From positions 17,459,942-17,523,941 of the forward strand of contig OY987232.1 of the NCBI GenBank assembly GCA_963920705.1: a DNA stretch of 64,000 bases. Reading direction: 5' to 3'. The position numbers and the translations under genes were made by a program. The notes under the pieces were generated by a model that saw only the letters and a program-made list of their open reading frames with translations, did not search any database and was not told the DNA's origin. Origin of the DNA: Odiellus spinosus (Eukaryota > Arthropoda > Arachnida > Opiliones > Phalangiidae). Below, piece after piece: positions 44,330 to 56,525 of this stretch. Numbering within the stretch: the stretch's first letter is position 1; each line of letters opens with the position of its first letter.

Positions 44330-44935
44330 AATCAACTGTCGGCTCTACAATAGCGAAATCACGTGACCATAGTGGTGACGTAGATTATAAAAATTTCGAA
44401 AATGGCGATTATAAAATGTATTTTTACAATCGTGGTATGTTTTTTTCAGCAGTCTTTTAGAAAAGGTTACTTAATTTAGATTTAAGTTAATTAAAACTCC
44501 ATGACACCATCACTTTAATTACATTTGTAGAATACATTATGGTCTAAGGTTCCATAGTGATGACGTAGATTACGGGGAATTTTTATTTTAAAACATTTCG
44601 AAAATGGGCGATTATAAAATATGTATATTTACAATCGGGGTATGTTTTTCAGCAGTCTGCTCGAAAAGGCTACTTCATTTAGATTTAAGTTAATTAAAAC
44701 TCCATGACACCCTCACTTTAATTACATTTGTAGAATACATTATGGTCTAAGGTTCCATAGTGATGACGTAGATTACGGGGAATTTTTATTTTAAAACATT
44801 TCGAAAATGGGCGATTATAAAATATGTATTTTTACTGTCGCTGTAATTTTGTTCTATGACATATGTATATATATTTTGAATCGTTTTTTAACGATCTTTC
44901 CGAAAATGTGACTCAATTTTAATTTGGAATTTATA
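44330..44935 (+). repeat. Dispersed repeat family G, copy 4 (tandem units)
   Basis: Begins with the family end caactgtcggctctacaata, contains two and a half units of about 215 bp, and ends with atgacatatgtatatata and ttttttaacgatc. Same structure as 27320-27970. Confidence 0.82.
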
Positions 44936-44939
44936 AAAA

Positions 44940-45400
44940 AACTTTTTTTCTAGGTTTTTAAATATCCCATTTTTAATAAGGCTAAAAACTAACGGAACAT
45001 TAAAAACCAATTCACATTCCAAAGGCGGCTTTCTATAAAAATATATATATATTTAATTTGAAATTGTGCTGGTGGATTACCATATATGAAATTCCTAGAC
45101 AATTAACCGTCGATAAAAAAATATAAATTGGTAGAAACGTGCTCATACTTCTTAAATTTATAGCAATTTTCTTAGAATACCTTTCAGTATCTAAGTTAAT
45201 TTGACATATAAAGACTACCATCTAACAAAACTACACCCAAGATTAAACAATGAAAAAATGATTTAAAATAAAGTAAAATTTCATATCTTTTTTTTTTTAA
45301 TGGTCAAGGTTTTTTCCTATTTGAATCAGATTGTGTTTTCAACACTTTTCAAGTGACACTATCAACGATTTCTTATTAAAACGGCAAACTTTTTACTCCT
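44940..45400. other. Intergenic with an isolated TATA-like motif
   Basis: AT-rich. At 45205-45212 a catataaagac motif is followed by ATG AAA AAA TGA at 45251, which is not a usable ORF. This could be a promoter relic of a lost cuticle gene; support is weak. Confidence 0.3.
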
Positions 45401-45404
45401 ACTA

Positions 45405-45790
45405 AGAAATTGATACGAGTTATTCATTCGCCGATAACGACAATTTGAAACCAAAGAGTTTCTTCGTCTATTTTAACCCAAAATTGAGATCTCGAAGCTA
45501 GAATTGTTCCTTTCGATTTAGATGAAAAAAATGGAATTATTATATTTAATTCTATATTACGGATTTCGAGAAACGTCGTATTTTTATCTCGGCCCGTTAT
45601 CCGTTCGAATAAATTGATGGATAATTCGTTTATTAATTAAAATTTTATCTTCGGGTCTAATTCGTATCCAGCATTTGAAATACGATTCTTTTTATATAAT
45701 TTGTGGATTTATATTAACTTAAATTTATCCGAGATTAAAATATCTAGCCTAGTTATTAATGGATATTATTCATTATCCTAGCTCCTTTAG
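45405..45790 (+). repeat. Dispersed repeat family E, copy 3
   Basis: Matches 34375-34750, with gagatctcgaagctagaatt and cgagaaacgtcgtattttta. The left end is missing and the right end is shortened (tagcctagttattaatggat). Confidence 0.82.
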
Positions 45791-46126
45791 TTACATTCGG
45801 TTGCCACCTTTACAAGCAACCGAGATTTATATGACACCCTCAGGCTAAAATTCTGTAGAAAAGTTTTATTGGAGTTAAGACCTTGGATGTGTGTTCGTGG
45901 CTCTGGTGGTAACGTGACTTCAAATCTCATTTGACAAGCGATGAATGCACTATTTTAAAACAATTTGTCAGGTTCAGACATGGGTGTAAATTTAACAATA
46001 AATCTTACAGTAAAACATTTACAATGAATAGTTTCGCTTATAAACCATGAAATTTTTTTAAATAATAATTTTTTACACTCTAATTCAAACAGATCAGAAA
46101 ATTTATTTGAAATTTACTTACAATTT
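45791..46126. other. Intergenic, nothing recognised
   Basis: No coding or repeat structure supported. Confidence 0.4.
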
Positions 46127-46567
46127 AAAGGGAGGATGCAACCTAACAACAAGTGATTTTTTTTATCGATTCCTTATTGTTTAAATAGGCCTAATCCACT
46201 ATTTAAAAAATTTACAACCCGATATTAAACTAGAAATAAATTTAAAACTTACCCTGAAAATAGGCTTAGTGGGATTCATGGAGCTCCGGATTTCCTCGCG
46301 TGTAAGGTCTAGCGACCAATCGCGCGCGACGTAAGTCTCGTGGAGATCTCGCGTGAACGACGGGCCTTCGCTCATTGGTCGCTAGACCTGACACGGACGC
46401 GATTCAGGATCTCCATGAATCCCGCTAAGCCTATTTTCAGGGTAAGATTTAAATTTATTTCTAGTTTAATATTTGCATTGTAAACTTTTTATCGGTGGAT
46501 TAGGCCTATTTAAACGATAAGGAATCGATAAAAAATCACTTGTAATTAGGTTGCATTCTCCCTTTAA
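46127..46567. mobile_element. MITE family D, copy 5
   Basis: Complete copy with aaagggaggatgcaacctaa at the left and aattaggttgcattctccct at the right. The GC-rich centre contains tgtaaggtctagcgaccaat and its mirror, plus ggagatctcgcgtgaacgac, shared with copy 4 in inverse order. Confidence 0.88.
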
Positions 46568-47070
46568 AGAAAATAAATAAAATCTTTGACATTTTGATTC
46601 CGAAAATATACTCAAAAGCTGTTCAATCTTTAGCTCGAAGGCTTCCTTTAAATTGACAATTTAGTCCAAAAACTTTAGCTTTTTTTGCACGAATTCACCA
46701 GATTACATAAAATGGATTAAGTTTTTTTTTTTTTTTATTGCAAGTCTGATATTAGACCCACCCTTGTCAGTCGATAAATTTTAAATAACCTTTTTCTTCA
46801 GAAGATTTATTTGGGTGTGTAATAGTTTCAAGTCTAGGAACCTCGTCGATCTTTGGATTAACTAAAAAAAATGTCAAAATGTCATTCTTAAAACCACCTT
46901 ATATGGAATTCAGAATATTAATAATTAAAAAAAAAAAACGCTATCAAATCTGAAATTTGAACGATTTTATTCGATTACTTAATTAATTCAAGGTATAATT
47001 AATTATATTTAATATTAATATTAATTATTAATTAATTAGAAGTAAAGTTTATATTAAACACCGTTATAAT
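46568..47070. other. Intergenic, nothing recognised
   Basis: AT-rich with homopolymer runs; no gene supported. Confidence 0.4.
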
Positions 47071-47074
47071 ATTA

Positions 47075-47303
47075 ATTTCTTATCATAATTAGATTAAATT
47101 AAACTTAAAATTGATTAATTATCCCACGAACTAAACCTAACTTTTAAAAATTCGTCGGAAGTAAAGTTCTAGCGATATTAGAACGCGAGATAATTACGAT
47201 TAAGTTAATTTTAAACGCGATTCGTTAATCTCTCGCGTTATAATAATCAAAATTAAGTCATGAACTAAAGATTTTAATTTAAATTTAAGTGAAAACCGTG
47301 AAC
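47075..47303 (+). repeat. Dispersed repeat family B, copy 2
   Basis: Carries tcgtcggaagtaaagttcta, gcgatattagaacgcgagat and taaacgcgattcgttaatct, as in 57325-57568. Confidence 0.75.
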
Positions 47304-48040
47304 TGATAGCGATTGTGGTTCACTTGATAATATGTACGGGAAATGGTACCTTTTTTTGGTGAGTTATCCATTGACTACCGCCTAGCTTAAATCTCGTTAA
47401 TCCTAATCCGGAGATTTAAAATTTAAGTATAACTTAATAGTATGAAAAAAATTGTGATATGGTCGCTTTACACCCGAAATTGAAAAGCTAAGAAAATAAG
47501 TAACGCTTTAGCACACGTGATAGAAAAATTTTATCTCTGGATAAATATGTAATTAAGATATCAGAGCGATTAAAAACGGCTTAAGTAAAACGATTTAATA
47601 GAATCCCAAAGGGCTGTAGCTTTTATCCCTCATTCTAAGAAAAATTGTGCCTCTAATGATTTTCGGGCAGATTTAATTACCAGATAATTAAATCCGACAG
47701 GAGAACTAAGTCGAAATAAATCATTAATCATGGAATTTCCATTAGAATAGATTCAGAAATTAATTTCTGTTGCGTCACAACCAACGTTGGATTGGCGACT
47801 AATGGACAAATTATTTTAATTGTAATTACGATGAGAACCGTTATGGCTTTAGGATGTGAAATTAAACCTTAATCTTATCTGTCATTCATTTTAGAAACAT
47901 TTTATATTATATCTCTAATTAAGAAAGTAATTTTTTGTAATTTCTTTAAACGGTATAACTTGGATCTACCTTAATTTGGAATTACCAGATTCGAAATCAA
48001 TCTTAATTGTATTTGTTTTGTTTGGTGATTTTAATATGAG
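47304..48040. other. Intergenic, nothing recognised
   Basis: AT-rich spacer before the 30-bp array. Short ORFs only. Confidence 0.4.
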
Positions 48041-49412
48041 ATTTATTTGATTATGATTTCGTTGATTTGATTACTAGGATTTGATCGATTTGACTCTGAT
48101 TTGGTTTATTATTTATTTGAGTATGATTCGAGGATGATTCGAGTATGATTTCAATGATTTGGGTATGATTTGATTCTGATTTCGTTGATTATTGATTCGA
48201 GTATGATTCGAGTATGATTCGAGTATGATTCGAGTATGATTTGAGAATGATTCTAGTAAGATTCGAGGATGATTCGAGTATGATTTCAATGATTTGGGTA
48301 TGATTTGATTCTGATTTCGTTGATTATTGATTCGAGTATGATTTGAGAATGATTCTAGTAAGATTCGAGGATGATTCGAGTATGATTTCAATGATTTGGG
48401 TATGATTTGATTCTGATTTCGTTGATTATTGATTCGAGTATGATTCGAGTATGATTCGAGTATGATTCGAGTGTGATTCGAGTGTGATTTCGTCGATTCG
48501 AGTGTGATTCGAGTGTGATTTCGTCGATTTGGGCATGATTGTGTATGATTTCGTCGATTTGGGCATGATTGTGTATGATTTCGTCGATTTGGGCATGATT
48601 GTGTATGATTTCGTCGATTTGGGCATGATTGTGTATGATTTCGTCGATTTGGGCATGATTGTGTATGATTTCGTCGATTTGGGCATGATTGTGTATGATT
48701 TCGTCGATTTGGGCATGATTGTGTATGATTTCGTCGATTTGGGCATGATTGTGTATGATTTCGTCGATTTGGGCATGATTGTGTATGATTTCGTCGATTT
48801 GGGCATGATTGTGTATGATTTCGTCGATTTGGGCATGATTGTGTATGATTTCGTCGATTTGGGCATGATTGTGTATGATTTCGTCGATTTGGGCATGATT
48901 GTGTATGATTTCGTCGATTTGGGCATGATTGTGTATGATTTCGTCGATTTGGGCATGATTGTGTATGATTTCGTCGATTTGGGCATGATTGTGTATGATT
49001 TCGTCGATTTGGGCATGATTGTGTATGATTTCGTCGATTTGGGCATGATTGTGTATGATTTCGTCGATTTGGGCATGATTGTGTATGATTTCGTCGATTT
49101 GGGCATGATTGTGTATGATTTCGTCGATTTGGGCATGATTGTGTATGATTTCGTCGATTTGGGCATGATTGTGTATGATTTCGTCGATTTGGCATGATTG
49201 TGTATGATTTCGTCGATTTGGGCATGATTGTGTATGATTTAATTGATTTTTGTATGATTTCATTATGATTTTGTTGATTCGAGTATGGTTTGAGTATGAT
49301 TTTGTTGATTTGAATATGATTTGGGTATGATTTGAGTATGATTCCGTCGATTTGAGTATCATTTGAGTATGATTTGAGTATGATTTGAGTATGATTTGAG
49401 TATGATTTCAAT
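48040..49412. repeat. 30-bp minisatellite with degenerate borders
   Basis: Core from about 48525 to 49235: about 23 copies of a 30-bp unit containing gattgtgtatgatttcgtcg and atttgggcat, identical apart from one missing G at 49191. On both sides (48040-48524 and 49236-49412) are older relatives built of gattcgagtat / gatttgagtat words of 10-11 bp, with a higher-order block of about 120 bp repeated near 48130-48420. The unit length is a multiple of three and lacks stops in several frames, so long ORFs of up to 432 codons appear on both strands; none has a signal peptide, splice context or biased third positions. Confidence 0.95.
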
Positions 49413-50084
49413 ACAAGTTAAACAAATTCTTTGATTATTTAACTGATTTGATGAAGACGACTAATTTAATTAACTTAAAAAATTAATATCAATATTGTCC
49501 AATTTTGTCTTAAATAGGCTTATTTTGAAACCGTTATTAAAAACTACAAAAACATCTTATTAATTATTCATAAATATAATTTTTTAATTGACATTACAAT
49601 ACAAAAACAATTAATATAATTAAAACAACGCAAGATTCCGTCTTGAAAAAAAAACTAACATTAATTCTAATACGAATACCGAAGTTTCAGTTCAACTTAT
49701 AACATTGAATACTGCTTAAGTTTTGAGCGAAATTTTTTTCTAAGGAAATTTTCGTCCTTTATATAAATTATTTAATTAAGCTTGTGTTAGCGAACAAAAC
49801 TGAAATTGCGAAAACAGCGAATGGGAAAAGATCTAATACTTCTTCGAAGATGATAGGGTGGCCTTCGCCTTTGGTATAGTTTGGTTCCTCCAAAAAAAAA
49901 ACCCACCCTAACAAGTTTTTAACAGAAATATCCCGTTGGTTATAACTGTAACTAACGGTACACCATTTTTTCCCCTTAAATAATATATACCTAATATTAC
50001 CACACCCTAGTCAAAGAAATTAACCGATGCACCATATAGGTAAAGATTAAGTATCACAGAATTTTGATTTTAATTGAATAAGAC
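49413..50084. other. Intergenic, nothing recognised
   Basis: AT-rich spacer; no gene or repeat supported. Confidence 0.4.
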
Positions 50085-50590
50085 CATATCTGAATGTCAA
50101 TCAGATATTAAAATATACATTTCTTATTCGAGGTATTAACGGATACCCGAATGATAACGGCAAACTAACGCAATTCCTACTCATTGTTAAATTGGGAAAT
50201 TGATACGAGTTATAAAGTTATTCATTCGCCGATAACGAACAATTTGAAACCAAAGAGTTTCTTCGTCTATTTTAACCCAAAATTGAGATCTCGAAGCTAG
50301 AATTGTTCCTTTCGATTTAGATGAACAAAATGGAATTATTATATTTAATTCTATATTACGGATTTCGAGAAACGTCGTATTTTTTATCTCGGCCCGTTTT
50401 CCGTTCGAATAAATTGATGGATAATTCGTTTATTAATTAAAATTTTATCTCCGGGTCTAATTCGTATCCAGCATTTGAATACGATTCTGTTTATATAATT
50501 TGTGGATTTATATTAACTTAATTTATCCGAGATTAAAATATCTGTTATCAATGGATATCCGAAGTTATTAATTATCCGATTCCGAGTCAG
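50085..50590 (+). repeat. Dispersed repeat family E, copy 4
   Basis: Nearly full copy from gaatgtcaatcagatattaa to tatccgattccgag, in the same order as 34258-34790. Confidence 0.85.
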
Positions 50591-51015
50591 GGTGGCACTA
50601 TCTCTTTTAGTTAGGAATTTTATTAGAATATGGAGTTTTTATAATTAATAAGAACTCTCATTTCATAGATACGGTTGAGTGAGAATTTTTCTTACATCCT
50701 TACGAATCTGACCAGTCAAAGTGTTGGGAGGAGTGTTGAGTCAAGGTTGAATTTATCTTCAAAGAAAGGTTCAGTTATAAAGGGGTGGAGGATATAGAAT
50801 AACACAAAATAGTCACGAAGAAGTTTTTATAACCCTTGGATAAGCTAGGAGATTAAAAAAAATTAGAAATACGAATGTGAAAATATAATACAAAACTTTT
50901 CAAGGGCCTTGAATTTTTTTTTTTTTTTTTTTTATGTTTTACATCTATGATTTACAGATACCAATCCCCACCCTAACTATAACATCTAATGGGGGCTACA
51001 ATTAGGACCAAGATT
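50591..51015. other. CP4 upstream region, nothing recognised
   Basis: AT-rich 5' flank with a run of about 20 T at 50920. No gene seen. Confidence 0.4.
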
Positions 51016-51018
51016 CTC

Positions 51019-51025
51019 TATAAAT
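51019..51025 (+). promoter_or_regulatory. TATA box of CP4
   Basis: TATAAAT 63 bases before the CP4 ATG, the same spacing class as in CP2 and CP3. Confidence 0.6.
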
Positions 51026-51081
51026 ACAACTCGTTGAATCATTAGAATCTTTAGTTTCATTAGCAACCTCTAACGATTATC

Positions 51082-54000
51082 ATGAAGGTATTGTTTTAGG
51101 CCTTTTTTTGGATATCATTTTTTTCGTGTCTAAATTTGTTAATACTATAGGTCCTCATTGTTTGCGCTTTAATCGCCGCTGTACGTTGTACTGGAGTTGG
51201 TTTTTACAGCAATCCAGTTGTGGCTACTCATTACAGTAGCCCTGTTGTTGCTGGAGTTATCAGCACCGGTGCTAGTACCGTTCATAGAAGCCAAGATGTA
51301 ATAAACAAATTTATTTAAATTTATTAAATTTATTATACTTAATTTATATTTGAAATATCTTCTAAATCTCTTGGATTTTGATTTTTAATTTAAATTAACA
51401 ATTAATTTAAGCTGTTAAAATATACTTTAAACTTTATTTAAACTCGCTAACAGTTTCGTTCAAATTTGGGGTAAATTATTTTAATGTCATTTAACGTTTT
51501 AATTTTAATTAATTATGTAATTAATGAATTATTATGAAAGAACTATTTTGAGTAGTTTACGTGTTAAAGTCATATTTTAAAATCGCGTTTTCAATATAAC
51601 GAATATGGTTTTTCAACTTTTTTGAAATCAAATCTTGTTTTTTAAGACCCTTGGTCAATATTCCTTCGGTTACGATGAAGCCCATTCAAGTGGTGAGTTA
51701 AATTTATATTAAATCACTCTATTTCATAAAAATATACAACGCCCCGTTGCTTAATACTGTCAGCAAAGGTTCTGGTAAATTTACCCATAGATTCTGTAAT
51801 CGCTGTAAATAATGAACGGAATTAGCGCCACTCTGCGGAGAAATTCATCCCGGAGTTTTAAGGAGGGCAGACAATATAGTCAAGCGCGGCCCGCCTAAAT
51901 TCCGTCACTCTCTCCAGACTCAAAATATCGTGGAAGAGTCCAAATCACTCGAGCAAGACAGGGGTGATGACTTTTTTGTCTATTTTTAAGTGATTTTATA
52001 TGAATCAAAGCTGGACCTTTTCTGATAGTATTAAACTACTTTTATGGAACTTAGTGATAGACTTTCGACTAAATACAAATCATTATATTAATTAATAATT
52101 AATTTAATAGGTGGTACCTTTCGTAAAGAAGTTGGAGATGCTTATGGAAACAAGGTGGAAAAAATAAAAAATTTATATTTGATATTTTTGGTTTATTAAT
52201 CAATATGGTGTAATTATAAATAACCCTTGATTGAAATAAATCAGGTTGGAAGCTATGGATTAAGCGATATTGACGGCAGACAACGTATTGTTAATTACGT
52301 TGCTGATGCTGCCGGTTTCCGCGCTAATATCAGGGTAATTAGATATTGAAAAATTAATTTGTAATTAACAATCCCAGTTTTATATTAAATTTATTGATTG
52401 GTTTATAGAGTAACGAACAAGGAGTCGGAGCTACGGCTCAAGATCCAGCCCACACTAATATTAACAAAGATATTGCCATTGTAGCCGCTGCTCCAGCTCC
52501 AGTTGCTGTTGCTGCTCCGGCTCCAGTTGCTATTGCAGCTCCCGCTGGTAATAATAATTATTTTACCAACTTGGGCTATCAGAAATACTATTACTCTGAG
52601 ATTTTGTCGTTTAATTTAGATAGTTTTCCTCCTATAATCTAGTCGTTTTCCTCCTATAATCTAGTCATTTTCCTCCTATAATTTAGTCTTTTCCTCCTAT
52701 AATTTAGTCTTTTCCTCCTATAATTTAGTCTTTTCCTCCTATAATTTAGTCTTTTCCTCCTATAATTTAGTCTTTTCCTCCTATAATTTAGTCTTTTCCT
52801 CCTATAATTTAGTCTTTTCCTCCTATAATTTAGTCTTTTCCTCCTATAATTTAGTCTTTTCCTCCTATAATTTAGTCTTTTCCTCCTATAATTTAGTCGT
52901 TTTCCTCTTATAATTTAGTCGTTTTCCTCTTATAATTTAGTCGTTTTCCTCTTATAATTTAGTCGTTTTCCTCCTATAATCTAGTCGTTTTCCTCCTATA
53001 ATCTAGTCGTTTTCCTCCTATAATCTAGTCGTTTTCCTCCTATAATCTAGTCGTTTTCCTCCTATAATCTAGTCGTTTTCCTCCTATAATCTAGTCGTTT
53101 TCCTCCTATAATCTAGTCGTTTTCCTCCTATAATCTAGTCGTTTTCCTCCTATAATCTAGTCGTTTTCCTCCTATAATCTAGTCGTTTTCCTCCTATAAT
53201 CTAGTCGTTTTCCTCCTATAATCTAGTCGTTTTCCTCCTATAATCTAGTCGTTTTCCTCCTATAATCTAGTCGTTTTCCTCCTATAATCTAGTCGTTTTC
53301 CTCCTATAATCTAGTCGTTTTCCTCCTATAATCTAGTCGTTTTCCTCCTATAATCTAGTCGTTTTCCTCCTATAATCTAGTCGTTTTCCTCCTATAATCT
53401 AGTCGTTTTCCTCCTATAATTTAGTCGTTTTCCTCCTATAATTTAGTCGTTTTCCTCCTATAATTTAGTCGGTTTCCTCCTATAATTTAGTCGGTTTCCT
53501 CCTATAATTTAGTCGGTTTCCTCCTATAATTTAGTCGGTTTCCTCCTATAAGTTAGTCGGTTTCCTCCTATAATTTAGTCGGTTTCCTCCTATAATTTAG
53601 TCGGTTTCCTCCTATAATATAGTCGGTTTACCCCTATAATATAGTCGGTTTCCTCTTATAATATAGTCGGTTTCCTCTTATAATTTAGTCGTTTTCCTCC
53701 TATAATTTAGTCATTTTTTCCCACCCCATAATTTAATCCCACAATTTTTACCATTTTACTAATCAGGTTAATTTCTTAAAGCTCCCGCATCTGTTGTTGC
53801 GGCTCCAGTTTCGGCTGCCGAAGAAGATTTTGAATTGGCCCAAGCCGTTGACTCTCCCCTTCCCTACTCTGCGGGTATCGCTGCTAAGGCTGTTGCCAGT
53901 CCAATCCATTACGCCGCTGGTAATGTAGTAGCTACCAAGGCCATCTCCTCCCCAATTCATTACGCCGCCCCACTTCACTACGCCGCTGGTAATCTAGTAG

Positions 54001-54260
54001 CTACCAAGTCCATCGCCTCCCCAGTAGCCACTCACTACGCTGCCTCCCCAATTCACTACGCGGCCTCTCCAATCCATTACGGAGCTGCTCCAATTCACCA
54101 CGGAATCGCTCACTATTCTAGCGCGATTTCCCCAATCTCCACCCACGTTACTCACCACTCAGCTGCCCCATCTAGCTATTCCACTTCCGTCCACCATTAC
54201 GCTGCCCACTCTCCAGCGCTCAGTTATTCTCATCCAGCTTTCAACCGTTTTATCTATTAA
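51082..54260 (+). CDS. Cuticle protein CP4, chitin-binding CPR family, His/Ala-rich tail
   Basis: Secreted cuticle protein of 316 aa. Exons: 51082-51087, 51151-51297, 51647-51692, 52111-52154, 52245-52334, 52409-52547 and 53782-54260; phases 0, 0, 1, 0, 0, 1. The signal peptide is MKVLIVCALIAAVRCTG. The core at residues about 52-116 reads TLGQYSFGYDEAHSSGGTFR, then GSYGLSDIDGRQRIVNYVAD, then GFRANIRSNEQGVG. An Ala-Pro-Val region follows (residues about 138-178). The last exon is rich in SPIHYAA-like His-Tyr-Ala motifs. Exon 7 starts after cttaaag, giving A at the joint; a preceding cag would meet a stop. This is the most finely split gene of the cluster. Intron 3 holds a family C MITE and intron 6 a 22-bp minisatellite of about 1.1 kb. 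His/Tyr-rich tails of cuticle proteins are often linked with sclerotisation; that is inference. Confidence 0.9.
51717..52051. mobile_element. MITE family C, copy 4 (CP4 intron 3)
   Basis: Ends atttcataaaaatatacaac and ctacttttatggaac. Inner marks are cttaatactgtcagcaaagg and ctggaccttttctgatagta, the same order as copy 2 without its insertion. Confidence 0.82.
52610..53730. repeat. 22-bp minisatellite in CP4 intron 6
   Basis: About 51 copies of a unit ttttcctcctataatctagt plus cg. Variants are in blocks: 21-bp tagtctttt units (about 52680-52890), cctctt units, a long uniform block (about 52970-53400), then gtcggttt units. The pyrimidine-rich strand is the sense strand, so the intron RNA carries dozens of polypyrimidine tracts. 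Confidence 0.95.
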
Positions 54261-54330
54261 ATAAAAATGAAATATCTATAGATAGTGAAGACATATAATG
54301 TCTCTGTAAAAAAAAAAAAACAACTCTTGT

Positions 54331-54336
54331 AATAAA
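54331..54336 (+). terminator. Polyadenylation signal of CP4
   Basis: AATAAA 71 bases after the CP4 stop codon. Confidence 0.6.
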
Positions 54337-54394
54337 AATTGTGTTTATTGATGTTCATGACTATTTTTATGGTGACTAAATTACTCGGAATCGG

Positions 54395-54890
54395 ATCGAT
54401 CCATTATCTTCCGTTATTCGCATATTTTCAGATATTTTATTTTTGGATAAATTATTTGTAATTAAAAAATTAAATTCGTATATTCGTATAATTGTTAAAA
54501 GGTTTACCCGAAGATAAGCCTTCGCCGCTTTATCTATCTACAAATTACTCGTATTCAAACGTATAACGATGGATAAGAAACATTCGCGTTTCCAGAATTA
54601 GTCTAAAATATAAGAAACAATATTTCAAATTGACTTTTAATTCGAAGAATATAAATAAAACAATAAGATTTTAAATCACCTTTTTATTCGTTATTTTTCA
54701 CGGAAATAAATTTTGAATTTTTTTATCCGAACGTCTATAATATTCTAAGATAAGTTGCCATTTTTGGATAAAAACGGATATGGATTATGTTTTTTTATTT
54801 TATCTTCGAATAAAATATTCAATTTTTAATCAAACAGATAATTTACATCAAAATTTAGTAGATTTTATCCAATTAATAAATCAGTTCATC
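54395..54890. repeat. Dispersed repeat family F, copy 2
   Basis: Same order as 41409-41909: ggtttacccgaagataagcc, ttcaaacgtataacgatgga, tttttcacggaaataaattt, aaaaacggatatggattatg. The right terminus is lost. Confidence 0.82.
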
Positions 54891-55380
54891 TGACTATAAA
54901 ACAAATTTACTTTTTTTTATTATAATCGAATGTTAAACGATAATAATCGATTGTTTCAGAACTAATCTCTATTGCACGATAATAGCACACGCCCTCATCA
55001 TAATGAAATTTATTAATTAACGCCTCACGAAATACTAATTTGTATATTTTCACAAAATATTACTTAACATAAAGGTTATACAATCAATAATAAACCCACC
55101 GGGGTTTTTTTTTTCTATAAAACTAGTTTTGGAATTATTTTCGATAATGAGATTATAATTATTATTATATAATAAATTATATAATGACGTAAATTAAACG
55201 CAAAAACCAAGCAACTGAAATCATATTTAATTTCCGAAATCGTAGCTTTGTTTTAGAATATTTGATTTAAAAAGAAACTTATTTTCGAAATCACCATGTT
55301 CAAGCAATTTTTAGACATTTAGATTAATTTCTAAATTTTGGTAAAATTTAAATGTCTAGTATGAACGCGACTAGTTTCGT
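54891..55380. other. Intergenic, mostly unrecognised
   Basis: AT-rich. About 55290-55355 resembles the left part of family I (aatcaccatg, then tttctaaattttggtaaaat). Confidence 0.4.
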
Positions 55381-55384
55381 TATA

Positions 55385-56525
55385 AATCGATTTATTGTAG
55401 CGTCATCTATCGGTTGTTGAAACCGTCCGAATCGGTTATGAAACTGGTTCCCGAAGCAGTTTCGAGAAATCGAATCAAATCGATTACAGAAAAGAATGAC
55501 TTCCTGTTCATACGTCTCTAGCAAATCGATTTTAAGGCCTCGTATATAGAACTAATATCTAAATATCCATAAATTACGTGCAGCCTCACTCATTTGAAAT
55601 TCTAATTTAATTGGATATAATCGAATGCGTAAATGAAGTCTCGACCTTCTACAATATTAATTATCAAAGGATAGGACTAGAACACAGAATTTATACAAAT
55701 TTTATTCAAAATAGGATTTGGAATCGATTTGATTCGATTTCTTGAAACTGCTTCGGGAACCAGTTTCATAACCGATAAGCCCCGTTCATACTAGGCCTTG
55801 GAATCGATTTAAACCTTTTCAAAACGTTTCACCTGTAGTCGTGTAAACTGGTACCCGTCTTTTCTCGAATCGATTTGATTCGATTTCTTGAAACTGCTTC
55901 GGGAACCAGTTTCATAACCGATAAGCCCCGTTCATACTAGGCCTTGGAATCGATTTAAACCTTTTCAAAACGTTTCACTGTAGTCGTGTAAACTGGTACC
56001 CGTCTTTTCTCGAATCGATTTGATTCGATTTCTTGAAACTGCTTCGGGAACCAGTTTCATAACCGATAAGCCCCGTTCATACTAGGCCTTGGAATCGATT
56101 TAAACCTTTTCCAAACGTTTCACTGTAGTCGTGTAAACTGGTACCCGTCTTTTCTCGAATCGATTTGATTCGATTTCTTGAAACTGCTTCGGGAACCAGT
56201 TTCATAACCGATTAGGTTTCAACAACCGATAAGCCGCGTTCATACTAACCCTTTTAATCGATTTAAACCGTTACAAAACGTTTCACTAGAGTCGTGTGAA
56301 TGGGAAACCGTCTTTCTTCGAATCGATTTGATTCGATTTCTCGAAACTGCTTCGGGAACCAGTTTCATACCGATTAGGTTTCAACAACCGATAGGCCGCG
56401 TTCATACTAGACCTTGGAGTCGATTTAAACCGAAAGTGAATGGGAACTGTCTTTTTTCGAATCGATTTGATTCGATTTCTCGAAACTGCTTCGGGAACCA
56501 ATTTCATACTGACAATAAATTCGCG
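55385..56525. repeat. Family H tandem array, 125-145-bp units
   Basis: From about 55720 there are about six units of cgttcatactaggccttgg, aatcgatttaaaccttttca, cactgtagtcgtgtaaactg, gaatcgatttgattcgattt and cttgaaactgcttcgggaac. The region 55385-55550 is an inverted half unit. The units contain many overlapping ATCGATT/AATCGATT palindromes. They are the same sequence as the arms of the element in CP1 intron 2. Confidence 0.88.

Noticed and set aside
45205..45260. TATA-like box followed by an ATG
   Set aside because: The ATG is followed by a stop after two codons and there is no donor in frame; at most a promoter relic.
48525..49235. CRISPR-like regular array
   Set aside because: Units abut without unique spacers, and the genome is eukaryotic. 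The same holds for the other arrays.
48113..49411. Long ORFs of 222 to 432 codons on both strands
   Set aside because: They are made of a 30-bp repeat without stops; no start context, splice sites, signal peptide or varied sequence supports coding.
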